Part shown: positions 49,127-59,074 of the stretch, piece by piece | How positions within the stretch are numbered: position 1 is the stretch's first letter | How the letters are laid out: the number at the start of each line of letters is the position of its first letter | Program-made: the position numbers and the translations under genes | From: Gammaproteobacteria bacterium | GTDB taxonomy: Bacteria > Pseudomonadota > Gammaproteobacteria > SZUA-140 | DNA: 61,194 nt | Assembly: GCA_021648525.1 (NCBI GenBank) | Contig: JAKISP010000021.1 | Coordinates: 1-61,194 of the forward strand | Direction of reading: 5' to 3' | Notes under the pieces: generated by a model | Database searches by the model: none | The model's input: the letters and a program-made list of their open reading frames with translations, nothing else | What the model was told of the DNA's origin: nothing

Positions 49127-50056
49127 CTATATTAGCGGCTGATAGCCTGAAGTCTGAATCGGATCCGGCGTCTTCTTAATCACCTCAGACTCCATTATCG
49201 TATTGATTTTTGAAGCGTATTCTGGATCAGTAGCATAACCCGCCTGCGCTAGAGCGATAAGATATTGCTGCGGCATAGCCGCTACTGAAAGGGCATTTTC
49301 ATAACGTGGATTTGTCTGAATAAAATTAGCATAATCATTAAAACTCGCTTCATAAGAGTCATAAACACGAAACATATGAATCTCTTTTCTGGCAACGCCA
49401 TTTTCATATTCAATCGTCGGCACTGCCACACGTGCCCCCTGCCAACGGCCATCAGCCTTAATCCCAAATAAATTATGACTATTATTGCCGTTCGGATCCT
49501 GGATAATCGCCTTCCCCCAACCCGTCTCCAGTGCAGATTGAGAAATCAATACATCAGGTGAGACACCCAGTTCTTCTGCTGCACGTTCAGCAGCCGGCCT
49601 CATTCTGGCGACAAACTCACGTGGTGATTCAATTCGCTCTGCGCGGTATTCAATATTATTAGTCATGGTAACCACCTGAGCAGCCGCATGTTCAGGCCTG
49701 CGGTCAGGTAAGGAATTGAGAGTCATCTCACCACCAGTCTTAGCAGAGGGTACCTCCTCGGCTCCACCCAACTGACGAATCAACATCTCTTTCAAACCGA
49801 TGCCGCGTCCTTCAGACATTGAAAGCGATACCTGTTTATCAAACATTTCCTGATACATTTTGCTTTGATCATTATCAAACAGACCACCCTCAGTAGCGTT
49901 TGCATCACGCATGCTTTTTAACATCATTTGAGTAAAGATCGACTCAAACTGACGTGCGACCTGTTCAATTGATTCATTAGAAATCTCATTGCGCACATCC
50001 GCTTTAAGCTGCGATAATCCATGAAAATCAGTATAAACAGATGATGTTGAAGCCAT
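49127..50056 (-). CDS. flgJ: Flagellar rod cap protein and peptidoglycan hydrolase FlgJ
   Basis: A 309-residue bifunctional FlgJ. The N-terminal rod-capping domain (about 30-100; RQFESIFTQMMLKSMR) is followed by a linker and a C-terminal glucosaminidase domain (about 140-300) with catalytic Glu177 in SQSALETGWGKA. The enzyme opens the cell wall so the rod can pass into the periplasmic space. The two-domain form is common in beta- and gammaproteobacteria. Confidence 0.96.
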   Translation of the reverse strand: MASTSSVYTDFHGLSQLKADVRNEISNESIEQVARQFESIFTQMMLKSMRDANATEGGLFDNDQSKMYQEMFDKQVSLSMSEGRGIGLKEMLIRQLGGAEEVPSAKTGGEMTLNSLPDRRPEHAAAQVVTMTNNIEYRAERIESPREFVARMRPAAERAAEELGVSPDVLISQSALETGWGKAIIQDPNGNNSHNLFGIKADGRWQGARVAVPTIEYENGVARKEIHMFRVYDSYEASFNDYANFIQTNPRYENALSVAAMPQQYLIALAQAGYATDPEYASKINTIMESEVIKKTPDPIQTSGYQPLI

Positions 50057-50078
50057 TCTCGTCTTACTCCAGCAATCC

Positions 50079-51191
50079 TTAGATCACAATCAGCTCAGCG
50101 CGCAGTGCACCCGCTTCTTTCAATGCTTCAAGAATGGCAATCAGATCACCAGGTGCTGCACCCACCTGATTTACCGCCTGCACAATTTCATTCAACGAAA
50201 TACCAGGGCTAAACATAAACATACGGTTACTCTCCTGACTGATCTCAATATCAGAGGCAGGTACCACCACCGTAGAACCACCAGAAAACGCTCCGGTGGG
50301 TTGACTGACCGCAGTTTGTTCAACAATCGTGACCGTCAAACTACCATGTGAAACTGCAGCAGAAGTTACCCGCACATGACGTCCGATTACGACCGTGCCG
50401 GTTCGTGAATTAACAATAATTCTCGCCGAAGCCTCACCGGGTTCTAACGTAATGTTTTCAACAATCGATAAAAACATCACCCGTTGCGAATGTGATTTAG
50501 GGGCATTAACTTTAATTGATGATGCATCGACTGGATAAGCAGTACCCATCCCAATCGCGCTATTTATCGCCTCAGCAACACGTTTTGATGTGGTAAAGTC
50601 TGGGCCATGTAAATTTAATACAATACTGTCTTCCGATCCAAATGGTGTCGGTGCTGCACGTTCAACCGTAGCACCACCTGGAATACGACCCACACTTGGT
50701 ATGTTGACCGTAATTTTAGAACCATCGCTACCACCGGCACCAAAGCCACCAACAATTAGATTACCCTGTGCTATCGCATAAATATTCCCATCTGCCCCCT
50801 TCAGTGGGGCCATTAACAAACTACCACCACGTAGGCTCTTAGCATTACCAAGTGATGAAATAGTGACATCAAGTAATTGACCCGGTTTAGCAAACGCAGG
50901 TAATTTTGTGTGCAGCGATACCGCGGCAACATTTTTCAACTGTGGATTAGTACCAGGGGGTAAGGTGACACCAAACTGCGCCAACATACTCAACATACTT
51001 TGAATCGTAAATGGTGTTTGACTGGTTTGATCACCGGTACCGTCAAGCCCAACCACCAGACCATAACCAACCAGCTGATTGGAGCGCACCCCTGCTACTG
51101 TGGCAAGATCCTTGATTCTTTCTGCCTGTGCCACACCAGCCATTAAAATCAGCGTTAACATAAAAGGTGTTAATAGATATTTTTTATTCAT
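50079..51191 (-). CDS. flgI: Flagellar P-ring protein FlgI
   Basis: A 370-residue P-ring subunit with a signal peptide (about 1-23, ending AQA). The conserved start [32 protein letters not shown] and end [26 protein letters not shown] are typical. It forms the bushing in the peptidoglycan layer; its assembly needs FlgA, encoded at 59.1 kb. Lies between flgH and flgJ in the normal order. Confidence 0.97.
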   Translation of the reverse strand: MNKKYLLTPFMLTLILMAGVAQAERIKDLATVAGVRSNQLVGYGLVVGLDGTGDQTSQTPFTIQSMLSMLAQFGVTLPPGTNPQLKNVAAVSLHTKLPAFAKPGQLLDVTISSLGNAKSLRGGSLLMAPLKGADGNIYAIAQGNLIVGGFGAGGSDGSKITVNIPSVGRIPGGATVERAAPTPFGSEDSIVLNLHGPDFTTSKRVAEAINSAIGMGTAYPVDASSIKVNAPKSHSQRVMFLSIVENITLEPGEASARIIVNSRTGTVVIGRHVRVTSAAVSHGSLTVTIVEQTAVSQPTGAFSGGSTVVVPASDIEISQESNRMFMFSPGISLNEIVQAVNQVGAAPGDLIAILEALKEAGALRAELIVI

Positions 51192-51230
51192 TACATGAAA
51201 TCCTTCTATCGCTAAAATGGTTCACTTATC

Positions 51231-51950
51231 TTAAAAAGGCCACCAGATGCTATTAAAAATCTTAGCTAACCAGCCCATGTTATTGGCACTGGCAACAACC
51301 CCATCACCGCCGTATGAGATCTCAGCATTCGCCACCTGCGATGAAGAAATAGTGTTGTTTGAGCGAATATCAACCGGACGAATAATTCCTTTGATACGCA
51401 CATATTCATCGCCCTGATTGATGCTAATATTCTTTTCACCTTCAATCCGAAGATAACCATTTGGTAGAACCGCCGTCACCAACGCGGTAACACTACCGGT
51501 TAGCTGGTTACTCTGCGCACTATCACCTTCGCCTGAAAAAGATTTATTTGAGTCTAATGAAGATGCAAGCGTCATCGGACGGCCACTCAGTAACGAGGTA
51601 TTGATCATAGTCGGTAATCCCAATAAAGTGGGATTAGTGATATCAACATTATTCTCTTTTGATGTGCTGGTACTTGCAGAGGTAGTCGCATTGGTCTGCT
51701 CTGACAGCACAATGGTAATCATGTCTCCCACGTTACGCGCTTTAATATCTTCGAACAGTGCCATTCCTTGAGCAAACTGAAAAATTGAGCCGTTATCGAT
51801 TCGCTGTGGTGCAGACATCGCAAAGATCTCTTCTGCAGTTGCGATTTTATCTTTTGGCCCTGAGGCACATCCTGCTAATAATAGTATCCCTATCACACCT
51901 GCCATCAATTGAGTATTTTCAGCATTCATATACATCACCTTCTCTTTCAA
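51231..51950 (-). CDS. flgH: Flagellar L-ring lipoprotein FlgH
   Basis: A 239-residue outer-membrane L-ring lipoprotein. Lipobox LAGC gives lipidated Cys28 from this start; the first seven residues may not be translated because Met6 and Met8 also could serve. The family core includes DIKARNVGDMITIVLSEQTNATTSAST and SVTALVTAVLPNGYLRIEGEKNI. Ends 39 bases before flgI. Confidence 0.96.
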   Translation of the reverse strand: MKEKVMYMNAENTQLMAGVIGILLLAGCASGPKDKIATAEEIFAMSAPQRIDNGSIFQFAQGMALFEDIKARNVGDMITIVLSEQTNATTSASTSTSKENNVDITNPTLLGLPTMINTSLLSGRPMTLASSLDSNKSFSGEGDSAQSNQLTGSVTALVTAVLPNGYLRIEGEKNISINQGDEYVRIKGIIRPVDIRSNNTISSSQVANAEISYGGDGVVASANNMGWLAKIFNSIWWPF

Positions 51951-51968
51951 GCCATCTATCGCGTTAGA

Positions 51969-52757
51969 TCAAAGGTTGTTGTTAATAAATTGCAACATAC
52001 GATCAGATGCGGAGATCGCCTTTGAATTCATCTCATACGCGCGCTGTGCTTCAATCATACCAACCAGCTCTTCCACCACATTGACATTCGATGTCTCCAG
52101 CGAGCCCTGAGATAAAGTACCAATCCCAGTAACACCCGGTGTACCTGTTTGCGGTGAGCCGCTAGAGGCAGACTCCAGCAACATATTCTGCCCCATGGGC
52201 TGCAAACCGGTTGGATTAATGAAATCAGCCAGCTGAATGTTGCCAACATTAGTCGGTGTTGCATTACCCTGCTGAGTCACGCTAACGCTGCCATCCGCAC
52301 CAATGCTAATACTCAATGAGTTCTCTGGTATGGTAATTGCTGGCTGCAATACATTGCCACTTGCGGTCACAATTTGCCCCTGCGCATCCAGGTGAAAAGA
52401 ACCATCTCGGGTATACGCCTGTGTTCCATCTGGCAGTTGAATCTGAAAAAAACCGCGTCCTTGAATCCCCATGTCTAACGGGCTTTTAGTTTCGACACTG
52501 TTACCTTGTGTAAAGAGCTTCTCAGTTGCCACGGTACGTACACCCGTGCCCAGCATCAGTCCAGTCGGAAGTTTCCTGTCCTGTGATGACTGAGCACCGA
52601 CCTGGCGTACATTCTGATAGAGCAGATCTTCAAAGACAGCTCTGCCACGTTTGAAACCAGTAGTATTCACATTGGCAAGGTTATTCGCGATCACCGACAT
52701 ACGTGTCTGTTGTGCATCCAGCCCTGTCTTCGCTATCCAAAGTGCCTGACTTGTCAT
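51969..52757 (-). CDS. flgG: Flagellar distal rod protein FlgG
   Basis: A 262-residue rod protein. The start [41 protein letters not shown] and end [21 protein letters not shown] are standard for FlgG; the length of 262 is the usual one. Located between flgF and flgH, 18 bases before flgH. Confidence 0.97.
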   Translation of the reverse strand: MTSQALWIAKTGLDAQQTRMSVIANNLANVNTTGFKRGRAVFEDLLYQNVRQVGAQSSQDRKLPTGLMLGTGVRTVATEKLFTQGNSVETKSPLDMGIQGRGFFQIQLPDGTQAYTRDGSFHLDAQGQIVTASGNVLQPAITIPENSLSISIGADGSVSVTQQGNATPTNVGNIQLADFINPTGLQPMGQNMLLESASSGSPQTGTPGVTGIGTLSQGSLETSNVNVVEELVGMIEAQRAYEMNSKAISASDRMLQFINNNL

Positions 52758-52797
52758 AACATCGTCCTCTTTAATCGTCTAAATTCGTTGCCGCTTA

Positions 52798-53541
52798 TTA
52801 ACTCATACGCAATAACTGTGCCGACGCCTTATCATTATCTTCTGCGGACTTCATCATTTTCACACTCATCTCGAATTGACGTGATAACGCAATCATCCCA
52901 ACCATCGAATCAATCGCATTCACATTACTGCTCTCAAGCATGCCCGATGAGAGCGTGACCCTCGCATCTGCGATACTGGTTGTGCCATCATTAAGCTTCA
53001 TTACACCGTCACTGCCCTTCTGCATCGTGGCCGGATCTGGGTTAACCATCTTGACCCGGTCAATCACTACCAGCGTAGAGACTGCCTGCCCAATCGGGCG
53101 CGCAGAGACCGTGCCATCCGGCGCGATCTCAATTTTTTCCGAAGGTGGAATAATGATAGGCAAGCCACTATTTCCTAGCACCGGCTGACCACGATCTGTC
53201 TCAAGCTGGCCGCTTGAGGTGATACGAAAGTTGCCAGCACGAGTAAAACCTTCGCCACCACTTTTCACCTGTACGGCAAACCAGCCATCACCGTTAATCG
53301 CCACATCAAGCTCACGCCCTGTTGTCACCATGGCACCTTGCGAGAGGTTCACACCATTTCCTCGCGCCACGCTATAGACACGACTATCGTGCCCCGCTCC
53401 TTCTACTGGCACACTCTGGAAGACCGCAAGATCAGCCCGAAAGCTGGTAGTATTCACATTTGCTAGATTATTCGCATTCACTGCCTGCGCTTTCATCGTA
53501 TGGCTAGCGCTAGACATAGCAAGGTAGAGCATACGGTCCAT
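52798..53541 (-). CDS. flgF: Flagellar proximal rod protein FlgF
   Basis: A 247-residue proximal rod protein. N-terminal MDRMLYLAMSSASHTMKAQ and [18 protein letters not shown], and C-terminal NAIDSMVGMIALSRQFEMSVKMM are characteristic. Normal length. Between flgE and flgG, 40 bases before flgG. Confidence 0.96.
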   Translation of the reverse strand: MDRMLYLAMSSASHTMKAQAVNANNLANVNTTSFRADLAVFQSVPVEGAGHDSRVYSVARGNGVNLSQGAMVTTGRELDVAINGDGWFAVQVKSGGEGFTRAGNFRITSSGQLETDRGQPVLGNSGLPIIIPPSEKIEIAPDGTVSARPIGQAVSTLVVIDRVKMVNPDPATMQKGSDGVMKLNDGTTSIADARVTLSSGMLESSNVNAIDSMVGMIALSRQFEMSVKMMKSAEDNDKASAQLLRMS

Positions 53542-53570
53542 TTGCGGCCTCCTAAATAATCAATCCCGAA

Positions 53571-55199
53571 TTAACGAATATTGATAATTGCCTGAGTGAT
53601 AGTATCTGCAGTTGAAATCACCTGTGAATTCGCCTGAAAATTACGCTGAGCGGTAATCATGCCAACAAGCTGCTCCGTCAAATCGACGTTAGAGCCTTCC
53701 AGCGCACCCGATTGAATCAACCCTAAACCTGAGGAACCCGGCTGTGACACAACCGCCTGTCCCGATTCAAACGACTCAGACCAGGCGGTATCCCCTAACT
53801 GACGAAGCCCTTGAGGATTAGTAAAATTTGCCAGCTGAACCTGGCCAAGAATGCGGGTTTGTCCATTGGTAAAACGTGATAAAACGATTCCTGTATCACT
53901 GATGTCAATACCGCTGAGCTGTCCGGTAGAAAAGCCATCCTGCGTCAACGATGAAATACTAAATGCGCTACCAAATTGAGTAACACCCGATATATCCACA
54001 TCCATCGTTATCTGAGCGGCGCCACCACCCGGATTAAATGTGATCGCAGGCAACGAGGGAGTCGGTGTCTGTAATTGTCCGGATGTATCAAATTGAATTG
54101 ACTGCCCTGCTGATCCAACTGGCCCATCGGCTCGATTGCCGTTTGAAAATGTAAACACCTCCCATTGGTTAGCCTGTCCCGTTTTTCGATAATACGAAGT
54201 CAGCAGATGAGGGGTACCCTGAGAGTCAAAGATAGTCATTGAGGTTGAGTGGCTATAGCTGGTTGCATTCGTTTCATCAAAGGCAATCTGCGCTGAACCA
54301 TTATTCACAGTAGCGGCGGTACCAGCAGACGTATCTCCGTCAGCCGCAGCCGCCACTAACGTCATTGCCGTCAGGCTAGCAGATACCGTCACTGGATCTT
54401 GCGCACCTGTCGCAGTTGCAGGCACCCAGCCAAAATTTAGCGCGGCAGGCGATGCATTAGCACCACTCGTATCAATAGGTGCAGAACCTGGAAATGTATT
54501 TCCAGAGACATTGTCACGTAAAAGCGCAGTCCAGGTATTAGCGCCTGTGCGTGTATATTCAATTTGCACGGAGCGTTCAACCCCATAATTGTCTCTCATG
54601 TTAAAAGCCGCACCAACCAGGGGTACGCCCACCCCTCTGTCTTCATCCAGGATCGTCGTATTAGGCACTGTCAAACTGGATGATGGTGTTGCACCCGGCA
54701 CAGCGAGTGAAGAATTCAAATTAAATGCGACCTCCGCTTCGGTCGTTGCCTGAGGGCTAATATTTGAGAAATCAAGGCGTAAATCACCCGTGGTATTGGT
54801 CAGGTTGCCGTTTACATCCGCAATATCACCCTGCAAAATCTGTCCCGTACTATTGGAAATAAAACCACCACGGTCAACACCAAAAGCACCCGAACGGGTA
54901 TAGACATTCACACCGTTATCACTTAATACAAACATCCCCTGACCACTCACTGCTAGATCCAGGTTATTATCAGTAAAACCAATATTACCCTGTGAAAATT
55001 GTTGTGTAACCGACGCAATCTTTACCCCACTACCAATGGCATTGGATGCTGCACCCAAATTTGATGACGCAAAAATATCAGCAAACTCTGCTCGTGATTT
55101 TTTGAAACCCGTAGTACTGGCATTTGCCACATTATTACCAATGACACGAAGTTCTGCTGATGCGGCATTGAGTCCACTTAATGCTGTACGAAATGGCAT
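53571..55199 (-). CDS. flgE: Flagellar hook protein FlgE
   Basis: A 542-residue hook subunit. The start MPFRTALSGLNAASAELRVIGNNVANASTTGFKKSRAEF and end DLTEQLVGMITAQRNFQANSQVISTADTI are the conserved D0 segments. It is longer than the E. coli protein (about 400), with extra sequence in the surface-exposed middle (about 160-330), as in many polar-flagellum hooks. It starts 26 bases after flgD. Confidence 0.96.
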   Translation of the reverse strand: MPFRTALSGLNAASAELRVIGNNVANASTTGFKKSRAEFADIFASSNLGAASNAIGSGVKIASVTQQFSQGNIGFTDNNLDLAVSGQGMFVLSDNGVNVYTRSGAFGVDRGGFISNSTGQILQGDIADVNGNLTNTTGDLRLDFSNISPQATTEAEVAFNLNSSLAVPGATPSSSLTVPNTTILDEDRGVGVPLVGAAFNMRDNYGVERSVQIEYTRTGANTWTALLRDNVSGNTFPGSAPIDTSGANASPAALNFGWVPATATGAQDPVTVSASLTAMTLVAAAADGDTSAGTAATVNNGSAQIAFDETNATSYSHSTSMTIFDSQGTPHLLTSYYRKTGQANQWEVFTFSNGNRADGPVGSAGQSIQFDTSGQLQTPTPSLPAITFNPGGGAAQITMDVDISGVTQFGSAFSISSLTQDGFSTGQLSGIDISDTGIVLSRFTNGQTRILGQVQLANFTNPQGLRQLGDTAWSESFESGQAVVSQPGSSGLGLIQSGALEGSNVDLTEQLVGMITAQRNFQANSQVISTADTITQAIINIR

Positions 55200-55225
55200 A
55201 TTACTTCTCCTCGACTAAAAATAGA

Positions 55226-55888
55226 TTAAAGTACTTGTTTGATACCAGACATCGGCACCGATCGATCACTTGCAAGATCCAGTGTGATCCCGCCACTGCC
55301 CAAGGTGACACTTTCAACTCTCTCAGCGAGCAAAGTACCCAGCGCAATACTTTCAGTATTGGTGGTCGCAATCGCTTCAATGGTGTAATCACCAGCGGGC
55401 ATTAATTTACCTTTTTCATTACGCCCATCCCATGAAAAATCAACCGCACCGACATCTTGAGCGCCCTTATTCAGGGTTTTTACGACTTGTCCGGCATCAT
55501 CCAGGATATTGATCGTTAAATCATTGGTGGCATCGGGTACTCCGACCTTCCCAACCACTGGGTCTTCTCCATTGAACACCGCCTCACCCGACGGAATCAT
55601 TACCGTACGTCCTACCATGGTAGAGGCCTGTAAGGCCTGATTAGATTGCAATGCAGTGGCGACCTGGGCAAAGGAATTCTGTAAATCCTGAATCCCGGCA
55701 ACGCTACTAAATTGTGCAATCTGAGAGAAAAATTCACCACCTTCCATCGGCTTAGTCGGGTCCTGATTGTTCAGCTGAGTCGTCATTAATTTTAAAAATT
55801 CATCCTGACCAATTTTGTCACCACCTGCTGATTGAGGACGTTTTGATATATTTAAGTTATCTAATACACTTTGTTCAATTGCAGACAT
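55226..55888 (-). CDS. flgD: Flagellar hook cap protein FlgD
   Basis: A 220-residue hook assembly scaffold. The N-terminal DEFLKLMTTQLNNQDPTKPMEGGEFFSQIAQFS block and the C-terminal FLN-like and Tudor-like domains (VDFSWDGRNEKGKLMPAGDYTIEA) are the family features. Shed once the hook is complete. Sits between flgC and flgE. Confidence 0.96.
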   Translation of the reverse strand: MSAIEQSVLDNLNISKRPQSAGGDKIGQDEFLKLMTTQLNNQDPTKPMEGGEFFSQIAQFSSVAGIQDLQNSFAQVATALQSNQALQASTMVGRTVMIPSGEAVFNGEDPVVGKVGVPDATNDLTINILDDAGQVVKTLNKGAQDVGAVDFSWDGRNEKGKLMPAGDYTIEAIATTNTESIALGTLLAERVESVTLGSGGITLDLASDRSVPMSGIKQVL

Positions 55889-55917
55889 GTTAAATCTCCA
55901 GAATCATGCTAAAAAGT

Positions 55918-56328
55918 TTATTGGCCGAGCCGTAGCGTGTTGATCAACATCTGCTTTGAGGTATTCATCACTTCAACATTATTCTGGTAGGAACGTGAGG
56001 CGGAAATCATATTCGCCATCTCTTCCATCGCATTCACATTGGAACGATAAATATAACCTTCCTTATCTGCCATCGGATTTCCTGGCGAATACTGTTTCAT
56101 AATCGGTGCCTCACTTTTAACCACACCTGTCACATTCACCCCGCTGACCTCTCCGGTTAAGTGATTAATCACCGTTTCAAACACTGGCTGTCGAGCACGA
56201 TACGCATCTGCTTCACTACTGCTAACACTCTCAGAATTTGCAAGATTACTGGCAGTTGCGTTAAGCCTGACTGACTGCGCATTCATCGCAGAACTGGAAA
56301 TATTAAATACACTCATTAGTGACATCAT
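55918..56328 (-). CDS. flgC: Flagellar proximal rod protein FlgC
   Basis: A 136-residue rod protein. Family motif VFNISSSAMNAQSVRLNATASNLANSES and the end NAMEEMANMISASRSYQNNVEVMNTSKQ are present. Two ATGs in tandem follow the Shine-Dalgarno aaggag; either could be used. The first shares a base with the flgB stop, so translation is coupled. Confidence 0.96.
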   Translation of the reverse strand: MMSLMSVFNISSSAMNAQSVRLNATASNLANSESVSSSEADAYRARQPVFETVINHLTGEVSGVNVTGVVKSEAPIMKQYSPGNPMADKEGYIYRSNVNAMEEMANMISASRSYQNNVEVMNTSKQMLINTLRLGQ

Positions 56329-56729
56329 TATTCTCCTTTAAGAGCTGTCTTCAGACCTTTAATTCTACTGTTGAGAAAATCAAATGAGGCCTGGTACTCT
56401 ACTGAATTTTTAGCAAATGCTGCTTGTTCAACTTGCGCATTAACTGTATTACCATCCAGTGATGGCTGAAGAGGAACACGATATAGCAATGGAACTGTTA
56501 ACGTACTACCACCGGATCCCGTAATATGCCCAGCATGTGTACGTTTAAGGCTTGAAGCATCATTTCCCTGCTGCATTTGTTTCAACGCCGATTGAAAATC
56601 AATATCTTTAGCCTTGTAATTCGGCGTATCAACGTTGGCAATATTAGCAGCCAGCTGAGCAGTTCGTTTCGCACGTAATTTAAGTGCATCTCCATGCATT
56701 CCAAATGCGTTGTCTAGATTAAAAGCCAC
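56328..56729 (-). CDS. flgB: Flagellar proximal rod protein FlgB
   Basis: The first gene of the minus-strand flagellar unit. I choose GTG 56729 (133 residues; AFNLDNAFGMHGDALKLRAKR), 7 bases after a strong Shine-Dalgarno gaggag; an ATG six codons upstream (56747) has none. Family core QLAANIANVDTPNYKAKDIDF is intact. A sigma-54-type promoter lies just upstream. Confidence 0.95.
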   Translation of the reverse strand: MAFNLDNAFGMHGDALKLRAKRTAQLAANIANVDTPNYKAKDIDFQSALKQMQQGNDASSLKRTHAGHITGSGGSTLTVPLLYRVPLQPSLDGNTVNAQVEQAAFAKNSVEYQASFDFLNSRIKGLKTALKGE

Positions 56730-56768
56730 AACCTTGCTCCTCTTCATTTCGCTTACTCACGATACAAA

Positions 56769-56783
56769 GCAATGAACATGCCA
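56769..56783 (-). promoter_or_regulatory. Sigma-54-type promoter of the flgB operon
   Basis: On the minus strand TGGCAT-GTTCA-TTGCT, with exactly ten bases between GG and GC, fits the -24/-12 consensus. Transcription would start near 56757, leaving a short leader before flgB GTG at 56729. Sigma-54 control of early flg genes is known in polar-flagellated gammaproteobacteria. Confidence 0.75.
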
Positions 56784-56904
56784 AAACACATTAACCCTAT
56801 AAATTCAATTAGCTAAATAATATACAACGGAATAAGAATGGAGAGAAAAGGCAATATTTTGCAGAAGGTGGCAAGCTTTGTTACCGTGACCAATAAGGTA
56901 AAAC

Positions 56905-57747
56905 CTACTCTTTTAACTGATATATCAGACCGCTTTTTAAGCGCACAACATCAAAGCTGTCAGTATAATTTGCGGTAGACTCTGCACCACCGAGTATTAG
57001 ATAGCCCTTTGGATTTAAAGCGCTGGCAATGCGGAAAAATATATCTTTCTTAGTCTCAGCAGAAAAGTAGATCAGTACGTTCCGACAAAAGATAACATCA
57101 AACTTACCTAATGATGCATAGCTAGTCAGTAAATTAAACTCACGAAAAGTGATTCTTTGTTTTATCACATTTTTTATTTTCCAGGACTGACCAACTAACT
57201 CGAAGTGATGATTGATACGGGCCAGAGACATCCCTCTATCGAGCGACATTTTCTGGAAAACACCTTCTTTGGCATTATTTAATATCGCATGCGATATATC
57301 TGTCGCAACAATATTAACCGGATTGAGCGTACGACGTTTATGTCGTAAGAACTCCTCAATCATAATGCTAATAGAATAAGGCTCCTGACCAGATGATGAG
57401 GCCGCTGACCAAATTCGTAACGATCTATTGTCAGAAACCGCTTGCGGTAATAGTTGTTCAGTAAGAAAGTCATATGGATAACTATCACGAAACCAGGAGG
57501 TCTCATTGGTTGTCATCGCATCAACAACAGCCGTGTAAATCGGTGAACCTGGTCTTTTTTTCAGGTGACTAACTAATTCGACAAGCGACTCGATACCATG
57601 CTTATCCATTAAATTATCAAGACGGCTATTCACCAGGTACTGCTTATTTTCACCTAAAACGATGCCACAGATCGTTACTAAAAACTGGCAGAAATCATCA
57701 TACCCCTGCTGATCAGTCAGTTTTTTAGATAAAAAATCGCTGGGCAT
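56905..57747 (-). CDS. cheR: Chemotaxis protein methyltransferase CheR
   Basis: A 280-residue SAM-dependent enzyme that methylates glutamates of chemoreceptors. The small N-terminal helical domain (about 1-75) and the methyltransferase domain with SAM motif RIWSAASSSGQEPYSISI (about 118-135), NVIKQRITFREFNLL and DVIFCRNVLIYFS near 220 are visible. It lacks the C-terminal pentapeptide-binding beta insert length of long forms. Between cheV and flgB; cheV-cheR-flgB is the order in Vibrio and Pseudomonas relatives. Confidence 0.95.
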   Translation of the reverse strand: MPSDFLSKKLTDQQGYDDFCQFLVTICGIVLGENKQYLVNSRLDNLMDKHGIESLVELVSHLKKRPGSPIYTAVVDAMTTNETSWFRDSYPYDFLTEQLLPQAVSDNRSLRIWSAASSSGQEPYSISIMIEEFLRHKRRTLNPVNIVATDISHAILNNAKEGVFQKMSLDRGMSLARINHHFELVGQSWKIKNVIKQRITFREFNLLTSYASLGKFDVIFCRNVLIYFSAETKKDIFFRIASALNPKGYLILGGAESTANYTDSFDVVRLKSGLIYQLKE

Positions 57748-57777
57748 TATTTATCATTCCCTGTAAAAAACATAACG

Positions 57778-57922
57778 AGGCTGTAGAAAAACCTCTGCCA
57801 ATTAATTAGTCAAAAAATCGACTCCATGAGAAGCCTCCTAAGCCTTTATCTCCATGCAAGCAATGCATTTGATACCCCGAAATTCACATGTTTTTTAACT
57901 TCAGGGGTTTTCCTACAGCTTG
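57778..57922. mobile_element. Candidate MITE-like element between cheV and cheR
   Basis: Twenty-base terminal inverted repeats (left 57778-57797, right 57902-57921) agree at 17 of 20 positions and enclose about 105 bases without a coding frame. A short direct repeat aacg lies on both sides. Size and ends suggest a non-autonomous miniature element or a remnant of an insertion sequence of the GGCTGTAGAAAAACC type. No transposase is present. Confidence 0.45.
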
Positions 57923-57996
57923 AACGAATGCAACCTGCACCAGCACCGCCCCCATCTTGACTAAGTATCACTATTCAGGGCTATTTACCTACCCAT

Positions 57997-58959
57997 TCAT
58001 GCCGTCGTATCATGCGTATCAGAGAATCGTTTTATCTGTCCAAGCACCGCAGCACCTAAGATATCGGGATCATATTTTGAAATAAATGCATTAGCCCCCA
58101 CCTTCTCAACCATAGCGGTGTTAAATACCCCACTCAATGAAGTGTGTAAAACGATATAGAGTGAGGCGAGGCGTGGATCTTTTCTAATTTCAGTGGTTAA
58201 TGTGTAGCCATCCATTTCAGGCATTTCCACATCTGAAATCACCATCATAAGATGGTTCTCAATTTTGTCAGGCTCGTTGTCAGCCCAGCCCTGGAGCAGG
58301 TCTAACCCTTCACGACCATTTTTTGCCACCACTGAGGCAACGCCAAGCTGATCGAGAGTACGCTGAATTTGTTTACGTGCCACTACAGAATCATCAACCA
58401 CCAGCATAAATTTTTCAGTCAGATTAAAATTGCGACCTTCTTCAATCTTATCTTGAGATACATCCATTTGCATACCAATCACATCAGCCAATACCTTCTC
58501 TACATCAATAATTTCAACAAATTCATCATCAACAGAAGTAATTGCCGTCAGATAGCAGCCTGATCCCATCCCTTTCGGCGGCGGTTTAATCTCCTCCCAG
58601 TTCATATTGACGATTCGGTCCATGCCACTCACCAAAAACCCCTGAGTGACACGGTTATATTCAGCAACAACTAAAAAGCAGTTTTTTTCATCTGCCAGCG
58701 GCCGTTTACCTATCGCCATCGCCAGGTCAATCACAGACAGCGTCTTACCCCGGATATTCACAATCCCCCTCACAACGGGATTAGCGTTTGGTAACTTCGT
58801 CAAAGGAGGGCACTGAATCACCTCCTGCACCTTAAAAACATTAATCCCATAGCGCTGCTTGCCACCCAGGCGAAACATCAAAATTTCGAGCCGGTTATAC
58901 CCCGCTAACTGGGTACGTTGATTGACATCATCAAGCAGACTACTCATCAATTTCTCCAT
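57997..58959 (-). CDS. cheV: Chemotaxis coupling protein CheV
   Basis: A 320-residue fusion of a CheW domain (about 18-165; FRLGGKQRYGINVFKVQEVI) and a receiver domain (about 190-312). The phosphoacceptor aspartate is in VISDVEMPEMDG near 245. CheV couples receptors to CheA and can be a phosphate sink. Its gene lies upstream of cheR in the same orientation but is separated by about 250 bases including the MITE-like element. Confidence 0.95.
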   Translation of the reverse strand: MEKLMSSLLDDVNQRTQLAGYNRLEILMFRLGGKQRYGINVFKVQEVIQCPPLTKLPNANPVVRGIVNIRGKTLSVIDLAMAIGKRPLADEKNCFLVVAEYNRVTQGFLVSGMDRIVNMNWEEIKPPPKGMGSGCYLTAITSVDDEFVEIIDVEKVLADVIGMQMDVSQDKIEEGRNFNLTEKFMLVVDDSVVARKQIQRTLDQLGVASVVAKNGREGLDLLQGWADNEPDKIENHLMMVISDVEMPEMDGYTLTTEIRKDPRLASLYIVLHTSLSGVFNTAMVEKVGANAFISKYDPDILGAAVLGQIKRFSDTHDTTA

Positions 58960-59035
58960 TTAAGGTGTAAAGCATATTAGGGATATCGTCCTGCCACCTC
59001 TTAACCTTAAATACATTAAAGTAAGCGAGATAAAA

Positions 59036-59052
59036 TGGCGTGATAATTGCTT
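59036..59052 (+). promoter_or_regulatory. Sigma-54-type promoter of flgA
   Basis: TGGCGTGATAATTGCTT has GG and GC ten bases apart, fitting the -24/-12 consensus. Transcription would start near 59062, 13 bases before flgA. It is matched by the promoter before flgB. Confidence 0.75.
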
Positions 59053-59074
59053 AATATAAATTATAATCCAAATA

